A DNA stretch of 64,000 nucleotides, from NCBI RefSeq assembly GCF_036169555.1, contig NZ_CP108032.1:7874001-7938000 (forward strand). Reading direction: 5' to 3'. The notes under the pieces were generated by a model that was not told where the DNA came from, did not search any database, and saw nothing but the letters and a program-made list of their open reading frames with translations. Shown here piece by piece: positions 36,101-44,400 of this stretch (positions are counted from its first letter, which is position 1; each line of letters starts with the position of its first letter). This DNA is from Streptomyces sp. NBC_00306. GTDB taxonomy: Bacteria; Actinomycetota; Actinomycetes; Streptomycetales; Streptomycetaceae. Position numbers and translations under genes: made by a program.

Positions 36101-36529
36101 CCGTACCGGTTCGCCGGCGGTTTCCAGGACCCGACCGGCCTCTACCACTACGCGGCCCGCTACTACGACCCCAACCTCGGCCGCTTCACCAGCCCGGACC
36201 CCTCCGGCCAGGAGAAGAACCCCTACCTCTACGCCGAAGGCGACCCCGTCAACCGCATCGACCCGACAGGGCTCGCAGCGTGGGACGCCCTGGGCATGGT
36301 AGGCGACGCAATTCAAGGCGTAAGCCACCTGGTTGAGGGGGACACTCGGGCGCTCTGGGGCGACGTCGCAGGGTTCGTGGCAGGCGCCGCCGTTCTGGCC
36401 GTGTGCGAGAGCATCATGTTGGGTGGAGCTATTCCCACGGCCGGCGCATCGGCAGTGGCGGGCCAAGCAGTCTGCTTTGCAGGCTCTTGGGGCGCCAGCA
36501 CGTTTGTTTCCAACACAGTCGGCGGATAG
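33143..36529 (+). CDS. Secreted YD-repeat (RHS) protein with polymorphic C-terminal tip
   Basis: This 1128-residue protein starts at ATG 33143 with GGGGGGAAG upstream; GTG 33083 would add 20 residues ahead of the signal peptide. The signal peptide ends AFAAP. A DUF6531-like start (NLSNGNLMLAGTDFEVAGVGQKLRLARTYNSL) leads into about 20 YD repeats (YTYDDLGRPKTVKDGRG, YEYDHRDRVTKV and others) that should form a hollow shell. The hyperconserved RHS core end (FQDPTGLYHYAARYYDPNLGRFTSPDPSG) marks the boundary. The tip is 85 residues, LAAWDALGMVGDAI to STFVSNTVGG, hydrophobic and Gly/Ala-rich without a recognised toxin motif. Two Cys in the tip may pair. A role in contact-dependent competition is likely from the family. 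Confidence 0.9.
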   Translation: MVSRASGTPFRRARMSARHSLTAAVAALALGASALPAFAAPTPPPADPGAGSVWGKKAAPLTRPPVKVGTTKPVPGEAEAAPSKEEAAWRAAQKERARTGDGPSGRARSATSGVLVYVPEGQGSVPWHQISDFRITDSLVARINLSNGNLMLAGTDFEVAGVGQKLRLARTYNSLDAPWGKVSQRWWQEYERYLQVFDSEVVVYDATGDAVRFTENADGTFATPKGYSKDLKKNADGTYTLTSRKSGVKDTYDANGTLTKVTDRNKGTITVEQHDDGSEHKGFKLTETRSGRWIDLLKTYPNQWQAKDHTGRTAVYDLDPDGNLARTTDTEGKATTFGYDTDGRVVKITTPEGRVTTFTYDDQNRVTSMLRATDFDGSGHTGPTYTYGYSAGTPSAAGTTTVTDPEQHATKYEHDGNGKVGKVTDALGHSRSKTFDANNNVQTATDAMGTGGTGGNVTTYGWDGRNNPTSAKLPTGATSSLTGYQTKSGADLPGSMTTADNEKTDYTYDDAGNTKSVAVTGTGGGSETYDYNTSSPTCGGFEGQRCKATTKMSSTKSVSTSFHYDPKGNLDKVTPPAPLGQTTYTYDDLGRPKTVKDGRGVTTLYEYDHRDRVTKVDTSGYATVTYSYDGDGNLKQRSDRSGVITYDFDPLSRETIRTLQNGSQTKLTYTPAGNVDTYQDPAGVTDYTWNEVNRLKEFKDPTGKKTTYTYNNNDVRTKTTYPGGTVHEVTPDKSGRPEKITATSPKGTLVDLSYSYANAGKDGGKIRTKTDAVAGLKTSYTYDSAGRFSYAKEEKGSTLTSSWQYCYDMAGNLTSQGTDPGCPRGTTYTVNDAQQVTAKNGDARGWSYDKLGNETAGAPTPEYIRTAEKWSDYSQLTSITVGGTTYAGQYGSTDQSERIKLGDTFFHNGPLGLSATSTAGVDMGFNREPGGTLNSMTTGGKTYYYLTDALGSVVALADDTGAKVNTYAYSPRGVRILATTTESVPQPYRFAGGFQDPTGLYHYAARYYDPNLGRFTSPDPSGQEKNPYLYAEGDPVNRIDPTGLAAWDALGMVGDAIQGVSHLVEGDTRALWGDVAGFVAGAAVLAVCESIMLGGAIPTAGASAVAGQAVCFAGSWGASTFVSNTVGG

Positions 36530-36540
36530 AGGAATTGCGG

Positions 36541-36568
36541 GTGGGAGGGTCCTCTACGATCCTCCCAC
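36541..36568 (+). terminator. Hairpin just after the RHS stop
   Basis: GTGGGAGG and CCTCCCAC (8-base perfect arms, 12-base loop) begin 11 bases after the stop and end 27 bases before the small downstream gene. It could be a terminator or a processing hairpin that sets the ratio of the two products. Confidence 0.6.
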
Positions 36569-36594
36569 CCCCCATAGCTCTGGAGAGGACTACG

Positions 36595-36804
36595 ATGAGT
36601 CGTCTGGGATGGACCCTCGAACAGGAAGCCGGAGTAAAGCGCTATTTTGCTATTGGCTCTTTCTTCACGCTTCTCGGAATTATCCTCTCCGTGGTGCTCA
36701 TTGCCATGGGGAACACCGGAGGATGGGCTCTCCTTGCGATCGTTGTCATCACATGGACTGCCGGCTACTTCTTTCTCAAGACCACACGCAAAAGCCAACC
36801 TTGA
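36595..36804 (+). CDS. Small two-helix membrane protein, candidate immunity protein of the RHS tip
   Basis: This 69-residue protein starts at ATG 36595 after TGGAGAGG. Two transmembrane helices, about 20-42 and 46-62, are separated by NTGGW, and both termini are charged. No family was recognised. Its position directly after the RHS tip is where immunity genes lie in polymorphic toxin loci, and a membrane location fits the hydrophobic tip. This role is inferred from position only. Confidence 0.65.
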   Translation: MSRLGWTLEQEAGVKRYFAIGSFFTLLGIILSVVLIAMGNTGGWALLAIVVITWTAGYFFLKTTRKSQP

Positions 36805-36844
36805 CGCAGGCGTCGCCGTGCAACAGCGCCGGGTGTTGCCACGG

Positions 36845-37086
36845 AGGTGCTTCCAGGACCCGCCCGGCCTCCACCGCACTATGCCGCCCGCTACTGCGAC
36901 CCCAACATCGGCCGTTTCGCCAGCCCCGACCCCTCCGGCCAGGAGAAGAACCCCTACCTTTGGTTGCCGGTCGCTATCCTGGTGATCCTCTACTGCAGCG
37001 GCCACCGGGACGGCGTCAGTGAACAGGCTCCCCGTGCAGAACGGTGGCGAGGACTTCCTCTGCCTCTTCATCGAACCGTACTGTGA
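36845..37086 (+). pseudogene. Orphan RHS tip fragment
   Basis: The reading HYAARYCDPNIGRFASPDPS then GQEKNPYL repeats the core end of the large RHS protein (36119-36235) at DNA level with a few changes and one inserted base. The frame then diverges into WLPVAILVILYCSGHRDG. No start codon or upstream RHS body exists. Such displaced tips are typical leftovers of, or reservoirs for, tip exchange by recombination in the conserved segment. Confidence 0.75.
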
Positions 37087-37315
37087 CGTCTTCTGGTTGA
37101 AACCCGGTGACGAGTTCACCGTTGTGCCTGCTGATGAGGTGTCGGATCCCCAATTCACGGTGGTTGCGGTCAAGCACCGTCTGGTCGTCTGGATCTTCGA
37201 GGGCGGCGATCCCGCGAAGGTGATCGTCGACACACGGTCATCGATAGCAAGGGAACTGAGCTGCCGGAGGGCTACCAGTGGCCTGCTGGCCGGAGCCCAT
37301 ACTGACGCCCGAGTC
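37019..37315 (+). pseudogene. Small acidic protein gene after the orphan tip, frameshifted
   Basis: From GTG 37019 the frame reads NRLPVQNGGEDFLCLFIEPY, then FWLKPGDEFTVVPADE and HRLVVWIFEGGDPAKVIVD. A one-base shift near 37232 is needed to continue as VIDSKGTELPEGYQWPAGRSPY to TGA 37313-37315, giving about 98 residues. Its place after an RHS tip suggests a former immunity gene; no function is known. Confidence 0.5.
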
Positions 37316-37839
37316 CGAGAACTTTGCCTGCCTGACAACCCCGACAAGAGCCGCCCCGACATACAGGAGCCCTGGACCACGGCACGGGGATGTCCAGGGC
37401 TCCCGACTCTCGGGGATCCTGCGCACAACGCCCAGGCACGGCGCCGGTTACGTACCCGCCGACCAGCTGCAGCGGGCCAGCCGGGCTCCGCGCTGCGTGA
37501 GTCAGTACAGCTGCACACGGGTCAGGATGATGTCCAGATCAGCGGCGTCAGCGAGGGTGACGCACTGCGCACTGCCGAGATGACCGTCCGTGCGGAGCGG
37601 CATTCAGTGCTCACGAACCTGCGAAGAGCTGTGCATGATGCCTCCGCGATGCTTCGTCTGCGGGCTCCTATGACAGCGAATGGGTATGACATCCGGGGTC
37701 GGCAGTAGGGCCGGGTTGCCTGAGCGGCGGCGCCGTAAGGCCGCCGCCCTGATCGAACTTCCATAGGTGCCCGACCGGCCAGATGCGCGCTCAGTAGTCG
37801 GTGGTGCCGAATCGCGGAGTCCCATACGGTCGCTCTGTG
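37316..37839. other. Unassigned sequence downstream of the RHS locus
   Basis: Open frames occur on both strands but none has a recognisable domain or ribosome site. Confidence 0.4.
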
Positions 37840-38670
37840 ATGATCAAAGTGGGTGAGCCGCGCAGGCTCGGCGTCCCGGTCCCCGAGGCGCGGTTGCACT
37901 TCGAGGCAGAACGACGGGAGAGTGGGGGCGCGCCGGGTCGTAGGTTGCTTGTAGTCGACGGGGACCCTGCGTTCGAGCTCAGCTTCTGGTGTGGAACGTG
38001 CCCGTTGCTGTTCCGCCGGTTGGAGACCGGGAAGCAGACGTTGTCGTTGGTGGGTGTGCAGGAGCAGCTCACCGGGACGCTGGCTGATCCGGGTGACGGT
38101 GGTGTGGTCGATGCGTTCGGTTTGTTGCTGCCGGAGGGTGAGTACCTTCCGTTGCTGCTGCGGGTGGAGCCTCGTCTGGTCATCCCCGGCAACGAAGGCG
38201 ACTACTTCAGCGGTGAGCAGGTGGCCACGTGGGGGCTCGACCAGTTCTGGGGCCTGCCGGAGTATCCGCATACGCCGTACTACCGGACCTTCGAGACCGC
38301 GGTCGATGCCTCCGCTCACCTCTATGAGTTCGTTGTGCCCATGGTTCCCCCGACGTGGAACGTGAGGGAGCGTGTCGAGGAGTACGTCGAGCTCATGGGC
38401 CGGGGAGCGGTCCCGACGGCTGTGGCGGTCTCAACGCTGGACGTGTGCGAGCCATCCGCCGGTCTAGGGGCTGACCACTGCCGGCACTGGGGTCTCACGC
38501 ACTTCCTCCTTGACGGCCACCACAAACTGGAGGCTGCGGCCACAGCCGGTCGTCCGGTGCAACTCCTGTCACTCCTGGCCCTGGGCGAGGGCCTGGCCGG
38601 AGATGAAGAGTGTGGTCGAGTGCCTGCCCTGCGCACTCAACTGCGCTCGGCCCGGGCAACAGGTATCTGA
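37840..38670 (+). CDS. Hypothetical protein with a ParB-like DGHHK motif
   Basis: This 276-residue protein was started at ATG 37840 (MIKVGEPRRLGVPVPEARLHF). A longer form from 37801 is possible, and neither has a strong ribosome site. It is soluble with no signal peptide. Near the C-terminus HFLLDGHHKLEAAATAGRPVQ resembles the DGHHR motif of ParB/sulfiredoxin-like nucleotide-binding domains. FWCGTCPLLFRR includes a CxxC pair. I do not recognise a family, and DNA or nucleotide binding is only a suggestion. Confidence 0.65.
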   Translation: MIKVGEPRRLGVPVPEARLHFEAERRESGGAPGRRLLVVDGDPAFELSFWCGTCPLLFRRLETGKQTLSLVGVQEQLTGTLADPGDGGVVDAFGLLLPEGEYLPLLLRVEPRLVIPGNEGDYFSGEQVATWGLDQFWGLPEYPHTPYYRTFETAVDASAHLYEFVVPMVPPTWNVRERVEEYVELMGRGAVPTAVAVSTLDVCEPSAGLGADHCRHWGLTHFLLDGHHKLEAAATAGRPVQLLSLLALGEGLAGDEECGRVPALRTQLRSARATGI

Positions 38671-38984
38671 CACTCAGCACCGGAGATCACATCTGCGGGC
38701 CGGCGTGTCGCTGTCGTCGCTGCAGTGCAGGCTGAGCAGGCGCACGCCGACGCGGCGGCACCATTCTTGCGTGGACGCCCGACGGAAAAGGCATTACGTG
38801 TGGTCGGCTGACTGACCCGCCCCCTCCTGCGACGATTACGCTCAAGAACATGTCGCTGCTGCTGACTGAAGGCTGTCCCGCAACTGCTGGTCAAGGTGCG
38901 AAAACTGCGTAGCTGCTGAGTTCGCGGTGCGGGTATCGTCCGGTCCCTCGACCCGTCGTACCGGCGGCCTACGTTCAGAGAGCG
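38671..38984. other. Unassigned intergenic sequence
   Basis: No gene or site could be supported between the hypothetical protein and the crystallin J1-like gene. Confidence 0.4.
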
Positions 38985-39344
38985 ATGCAGATGACCAGCC
39001 AGCAAGCAACGACGACCCTGTGGCGCCCTACCGGCCCCAAGGAGCTGGATCTGGTTCGCGAGCTGAACTGGCGTGCCTGGCCGCCCCGGCTGCCCGAGCA
39101 GCCGATCTTCTACCCGGTCCTCAACGAGGACTACGCGGTCAGGATCGCGCGGGACTGGAACGTGAAGCACGATGGCGCCGGGTTCGTCACTCGTTTTGAG
39201 GTCGAGTCGGTGTTCTTGAGCCGGTATCCCATCCAGCAGGCAGGCGGGCAGACGATCCTCGAGCTCTGGGTTCCGGCCGAAGAGCTGGACGACTTCAATG
39301 CCCACATTGTCGGTGAGATCCAGGTGGTCCAGGAGTTCCGCTGA
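38985..39344 (+). CDS. ADP-ribosylation/crystallin J1-like small protein
   Basis: This 119-residue protein of a family widespread in Streptomyces and annotated as ADP-ribosylation/crystallin J1 has the conserved ELNWRAWPPRLPEQPIFYPV, NEDYAVRIARDWNV, GFVTRFEVE, and QTILELWVPAEELDDFNAHIVG motifs. The start is ATG 38985 or ATG 38991. No catalytic activity has been shown for this short form, and the function is unknown. It is probably monocistronic. Confidence 0.8.
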   Translation: MQMTSQQATTTLWRPTGPKELDLVRELNWRAWPPRLPEQPIFYPVLNEDYAVRIARDWNVKHDGAGFVTRFEVESVFLSRYPIQQAGGQTILELWVPAEELDDFNAHIVGEIQVVQEFR

Positions 39345-39404
39345 GTCGTCGAGACTTGATGACGGGGCACGCCGGCCCGGTGCGATGATCGCGGCGCGGC
39401 TGGT

Positions 39405-39720
39405 GTGATCACGGCGTCGGAGCCGTCCTGGACAGCGCCGTTCACCGGGCTGAGCCCACGTGTCTACGGGAAGCTGGTGACGGTGCTGTGGCGTGGGGGT
39501 GCTGATGCGGGCCGCAAGTCGGCCGTGGAGCCTGTCTCTGGAGGACCGGGCCCTACAGGCCACGGTGTATTGGCGCACGAACTTGACGATGCGCCAGCCT
39601 CGCCGCGCTGCTCGTGGGACGGCGCGAGCCGTCCGGTCCCGCCTTCTGCATTGCGGTGATCGCATCATCGCCGTAGCGGGCGGGAGTGGCATGGCCGGGA
39701 CGCTGTCAACTTGGCCATGA
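39405..39720 (+). pseudogene. N-terminal remnant of an IS5-type transposase
   Basis: From GTG 39405 the frame gives ITASEPSWTAPFTGLSPRVYGKLVTVLWRGGAD, then a shift near 39500 gives RPWSLSLEDRALQATVYWRTNLTMRQ. These are the N-terminal helix-turn-helix region of Streptomyces IS5-type DDE transposases. The DDE domain and clear terminal repeats are absent, so only a scar remains. Confidence 0.7.
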
Positions 39721-39755
39721 CGGGCTCCTTCAGTAGGCGCGCCGCACTTCCGCTA

Positions 39756-40118
39756 CTAAGCCGGGTCTCCTTGCCAGGCCATTGTCAGGTCGCCGGCAAC
39801 AGGTGCAAGACCAGGCATCAGATTGCCCGTTCCCGTCATCCCTCTGGGCGGAAACGTGAATTGATCGAGGGTTGCGACTAAACGCCGATGGCCATCGCCG
39901 CCCGGGACGGGAACCCACAAACCCAACTTCTGCCCCGCTGCGTCCCACTCCCACTCTCCCCTGGTGCTGAACGTCCCGGCGAGCAACGCGAGTTCTCCAT
40001 CCCACCTGTCTCTTGGCCGGGGGGTGGAGAGCTTGGCATCGTCCCACATGATGTCGATGATGGTCTTCTGGGGAACCCAGCTCGGAAAGATCACCACGTG
40101 TCCGCCGTGTTGCCCCAT
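39756..40118 (-). CDS. Hypothetical protein
   Basis: This 120-residue protein starts at ATG 40118 with GAGGAGG 5 bases upstream, a strong reason to prefer it over the longer open frame that reaches 40580. It begins MGQHGGHVVIFPSWVPQKTII and contains LALLAGTFSTRGEWEWDAAGQ and LDQFTFPPRGMTG. No signal peptide, membrane segment or known domain was recognised. Confidence 0.7.
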   Translation of the reverse strand: MGQHGGHVVIFPSWVPQKTIIDIMWDDAKLSTPRPRDRWDGELALLAGTFSTRGEWEWDAAGQKLGLWVPVPGGDGHRRLVATLDQFTFPPRGMTGTGNLMPGLAPVAGDLTMAWQGDPA

Positions 40119-40300
40119 AGCCGCCTCCTCGGTGGTGCGCTGAGGCTCTGATGGTGTCGCTGCCAAGTAGGTCCTCGGTGGGCTCAGCAGCGGATTGCGT
40201 CGCGCCGCCGAACTGCGGTGGCCCCAGCGAGACGCCCCCTGACCGATCGACCCGGTGCGCTCGGAATCACACGACTTTGACCCGCACCAAGGCGGCAGTC

Positions 40301-40501
40301 CTAGAATTCCGGCTCTTGGGGGATGCCTTCGCGGTCGTTGTCCGTGTCGAGTTCGAGTCCTGCTGTCGGACGTCGGTCCGGAGGCCGCTTGGACGGCTGC
40401 TTCTTGCCCTCGGATTCGCTCCGGTGCTTCTGTCCTTCGTCCTGTGCCTTGTCCGCGCGGTTCCGGTCCGACTCGTCCGGCATTGGCGCATTCCCGCTCA
40501 T
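40301..40501 (-). CDS. Small, highly charged hydrophilic protein
   Basis: This 66-residue protein starts at ATG 40501 with AAGGAG 6 bases upstream. It is almost wholly Asp, Glu, Lys, Arg, Gln and Pro, with no hydrophobic core, so it is probably disordered. An inverted repeat AAGTGC-TAC-GCACTT lies upstream at 40559-40573 and may be its operator. The function is unknown. Confidence 0.6.
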   Translation of the reverse strand: MSGNAPMPDESDRNRADKAQDEGQKHRSESEGKKQPSKRPPDRRPTAGLELDTDNDREGIPQEPEF

Positions 40502-41435
40502 GGCGCTCCTTGCATGCCCGATGGAAGAGAACGTTCACAACCAGGCTGACATAGCGGGAAGTGCTACGCACTTTAAGCACCCTGAAACGTCGATGCCTGA
40601 CGCACTCCTTGTCGATCGGTGTCGGGCCCCAACTCGATACACTCCATCACCGCGGACTACGTCGGCTTCGCCGACAACATCCACCGCCTGGGCGAGCCCC
40701 GGAGCTGACGGTGACATCGGCATGGTCGACCTCCTGCTCCTACGCAGTTGTCCGGCCCGGGGTCTGTGTCGCTGCGGCCGTGGAACCTGGCTCCGCAGTC
40801 GCCGCCGGCGGCGACTCCGCCGTGGAGCTCCAACCCACCGTCCCCCACGGGCCGGCTCAGGCTGCATCAACGGCTGAACCGGTCCATATCGCACAGCGTC
40901 GGCTGTCGGGGTCGATGCCGTCGCGACCGGCGTAGGACCCGGCGGCGGTATGCGATGGGGTGGTGGTCGCCGCACAGCCAGTCGCCCCACACCCGGGTCG
41001 CCGGCACATGCCGCTCCCCGCGCCAAGTCCTCCAGGTCGGAATGCGAGGCGCGGAGGGAGGACGCGGGCCGGGTGAGCGCGACCTCCTCCCCGTCACCAC
41101 CGCGCGCAGTCCTGGCGGGCGCGAGCACCCGCGGTGTCGCGGGCGGGCCGGCGGGGCGGAGTGCGTCGTGGAGCGGTCCCATGTGTGTTCGTTGGCCGCC
41201 GACGGCCGTTCTCTTGCCGGGAGATGAGTCGTGCAGCGGTGTCCCGTCGGGGCGATGCGAGTAGTGATGACTCAAGACGCGGGCGGCGCCGCGGTGATGT
41301 TGTTGTCCACGGGCCCGCGGCCAGGTGCCGGGACTTTTCCCAGGCAGGCCGGAGGCGGCCGATGCGGACCGGGAACAGCTCGGCCGACGGGGGACGACAC
41401 CAGACGCGAGCGCTGGTGGGGTGAGAGGAGCTGCG
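40502..41435. other. Upstream region of the NRPS cluster
   Basis: This is 934 bases without a supportable gene. It holds the inverted repeat at 40559-40573 and, at 41423-41430, the GAGAGGAG ribosome site of NRPS-1. The NRPS promoter is expected here but no clear -35/-10 pair was found by eye. Short frames such as the one ending near 40705 (ADYVGFADNIHRLGEP) may be remnants. Confidence 0.45.
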
Positions 41436-44400
41436 GTGCAGACAGGGAAGACGAATCTCAGGCCGGAAGGGTGCGCCGAGGTCGACCACGCTCTGTCCTT
41501 CGCACAGGACCGCATGTGGTTCCTGGACCGGCTGGAGGGCGGGCGAAGCACCGCGTACGTGGCGACCCCCATGTGGCGGGTGCACGGCCCGCTCGACCGG
41601 AAGCGCCTGGAGCTGGCCCTGTCCCGCCTCGTGGCCCGTCACCAGTCGCTGCGGATGAGGTTCGTCGAGCGAGACGGCACCCCTCGCGTCCTCGTCGCGG
41701 ACCGTCTCGACGCCCGCATCGACTGGCGTGACGCCGCCACTGCTGCCGAGGTGGAAACGGAGGCCGCAGCCGAGGCCGGCGAACCGTTCGACCTGACCAC
41801 GGGTCCGCTGTTCCGCGTCGTGGTGTGGCGGCTGAGCGACACCGAGCACGTACTGCTGGCGGCGATGCATCACATCGTTTCCGACGGCTGGTCGATCTCC
41901 CTCTTCGTTCGCGACCTCGGCGCCTTCTACGACGGGGACACCCTGCCCGAGCTGAGCCTCCCTTACACGGAGTTCGCCGATTGGCAGCGGCGTGAGTTGG
42001 GTGGGGATGGTGTTGCGGGGGAGTTGGGGTTTTGGCGGGAGCGGTTGTCGGGTTTGCCGGTGTTGGAGTTGCCGGTTGATCGTGTGCGTCCGGTGCAGCC
42101 GTCGTGGGTGGGTGGGACGTGTGAGTTCTCTCTTGAGCCGGAGTTGGTTGCGGCTTTGGAGCGGTTGGGGCGGGAGCACAATGCGACGTTGTACATGACG
42201 TTGCTGGCTGCGTTTCAGGTGTTGGTGGGTCAGTGGAGCGGGCAGTGCGATTTCGGTGTGGGGACGCCGGTTGCGGGGCGTGGTCGTCCTGAGGTCGAGG
42301 GTGTGATCGGGCTGTTCGTGAACACCCTGGTCATGCGTGCCGACCTGTCCGGAGACCCGACTTTCACCGAGCTGCTCGCCCGGGTCCGTGACCACACACT
42401 TGACGCACTCGACCACCAGGACGTGCCCTATGAGCAGGTCGTCCGGGAACTGCGACCGGAACGCTCCGACACCGACTCGCTGATCGACACCTGGTTCGCC
42501 ATGCAGAACGTCCCGGACGACCAGGGCACCGGAACGCTCCGGTTCACCGACTACGAGACCGACCGCCCCCGGGCCCTGTTCTCGGTGTCGCTGTTCGCCC
42601 AGCCGCGCGACGACGAGATGGCGATGACTCTCGTCTACCGGGCTGATGTGTTCGATGAGGTGTCGATCGGTCGGTTGGTGGAGCGGTGTCGGGTGTTGTT
42701 GGCGGGGGTGGTGGCTTCGCCGGGTGTGCGGGTGAGTGGTTTGGGTTTGCCGGCGGGTGAGTTGGGTGTGTTGCGTCGTTGGGGTGCGGGTGAGGTGTCG
42801 TCGGGTCTGTCGCGGGATCCGGTGGTGTTGTTCGAGGAGCGGGTGGGGCGTGTTCCTGAGGGTGTGGCGGTTGTTGGTCGGGATGGTGTGGTGTCGTATG
42901 CGGAGTTGAATGCGCGGGCGAATCGGGTGGCTTGGTGGCTGCTTGGTCGGGGTGTGTGTGCTGAGGTGCCGGTGGGGGTGCGGCTGCGGCGGGGTGTGGA
43001 CATGCTCGTTGCGGTGTTGGGTGTGTTGAAGGCCGGTGGTGTGTATGTGCCTTTGGATCCGGCGTGGCCTGCGGAGCGGGTGGAGTTCGTCCGTTCGGAT
43101 GTGGGTGCTGGTGTGGTGTTGGAGGGTCCGTTGCCGGACGGGGGTCGGGATGATGATCCCGGGGTTGCGGTGGTGGATGGTCAGTTGGCGTATGTGATTT
43201 ATACGTCGGGTTCGACGGGGCGGCCGAAGGGTGTGGGGGTGTCTCGTGGGTCGATGGCGGGGCATGTGTCGCGGATGCGGGGTCGGTTCGGGTTGGGTGC
43301 GGGGGATCGGGTTCTGCAGTTCGCTGCGTTGGCGTTCGATGCGTCGGTGGAGCAGATTTTCCCGGCGTTGACGTGTGGGGCCGCGTTGGTGCTGCCGGAG
43401 CACGGTCTTGTCGCTCCGTCCCAGCTCCTCACCGACCTCGACCACTACCGCGTCACCATCGCCAACCTGCCTCCGGCGTACTTCGGAGAGCTGGTCGACC
43501 GGCTGGCCGAACGGGAGGCGGATGCCCTGGGCGCGCTCCGGCTGATGATCCTCGGCGGTGACGTGCTGCGCCCGGCCGAGGCGCGGACATGGTCGGACCG
43601 CTACCCCGATGTTCCACTGCTGAACGCCTATGGTCCGACGGAGGCGACGGTTTCGTCGACGGTGTTCGATGTGCCGGCGGGCGTTGAGTGTGGGGGAAGT
43701 GTGCCCATCGGGCGTGCGGTGGGGGATCGCTGTCTGTATGTGCTGGACGGTGGGTTGTGCGAGGTGCCGGTGGGTGCTGTCGGTGAGTTGTTCATCGGTG
43801 GCGGTCAGTTGGCGCGTGGGTATGTGGGTCGTGCGGGGTTGACGGCGGACCGGTTTGTGCCGGATCCGTTCGGTGGTGAGGCGGGGGGCCGGCTGTACCG
43901 GACGGGGGATCTGGTGCGGTGGCGTGAGGGGTTCCTGGATTTCTGCGGTCGTACCGATGGTCAGGTGAAGGTGCGTGGTTTCCGGGTCGAGGTCGGTGAG
44001 GTGGAGTCCCGGTTGCGGGAGCATCCGCTGGTCGGGGACGCGGTGGTGGTGGTGTGGCAGGACCGTCTGGTCGCGTATGTGGCCGGGCAGCGGGGTGTGG
44101 CGACGGATCAGGTGCGGGAGTGGCTGGGGGAGCGGCTGCCGGAGTACATGGTGCCGGCGGTGCTGATCCTCCTCGATGAACTGCCGCGCACCGTGGGCGG
44201 CAAGGTCGACCGTGACCGGCTCCCTGACCCCGACGGACACCGTCCGACGCTGTCCGGGGAGTACATCGCTCCGCGGAACCCGACCGAACAGGCCATCGCC
44301 GACGTCTGGAAGGAAGTCCTCCAGGTCGACCGGATCGGCATCCACGACAACTTCTTCGACCTCGGCGGCCACTCACTCCTCGTGACGCTGGCCGTGGCAC

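Noticed and set aside
34325..36466. Reverse-strand open frame of 713 codons across the RHS gene
   Set aside because: Val/Gly/Arg-rich shadow of YD repeats, not a protein of any known kind.
39345..39755. Complete insertion sequence
   Set aside because: Only an N-terminal transposase fragment with frameshifts is present; no DDE domain and no terminal inverted repeats were found.
40119..40580. Extension of the hypothetical gene at 39756-40118 up to 40580
   Set aside because: GAGGAGG sits directly before ATG 40118, the extension is basic low-complexity sequence, and it would run through the small gene 40301-40501 in another frame.
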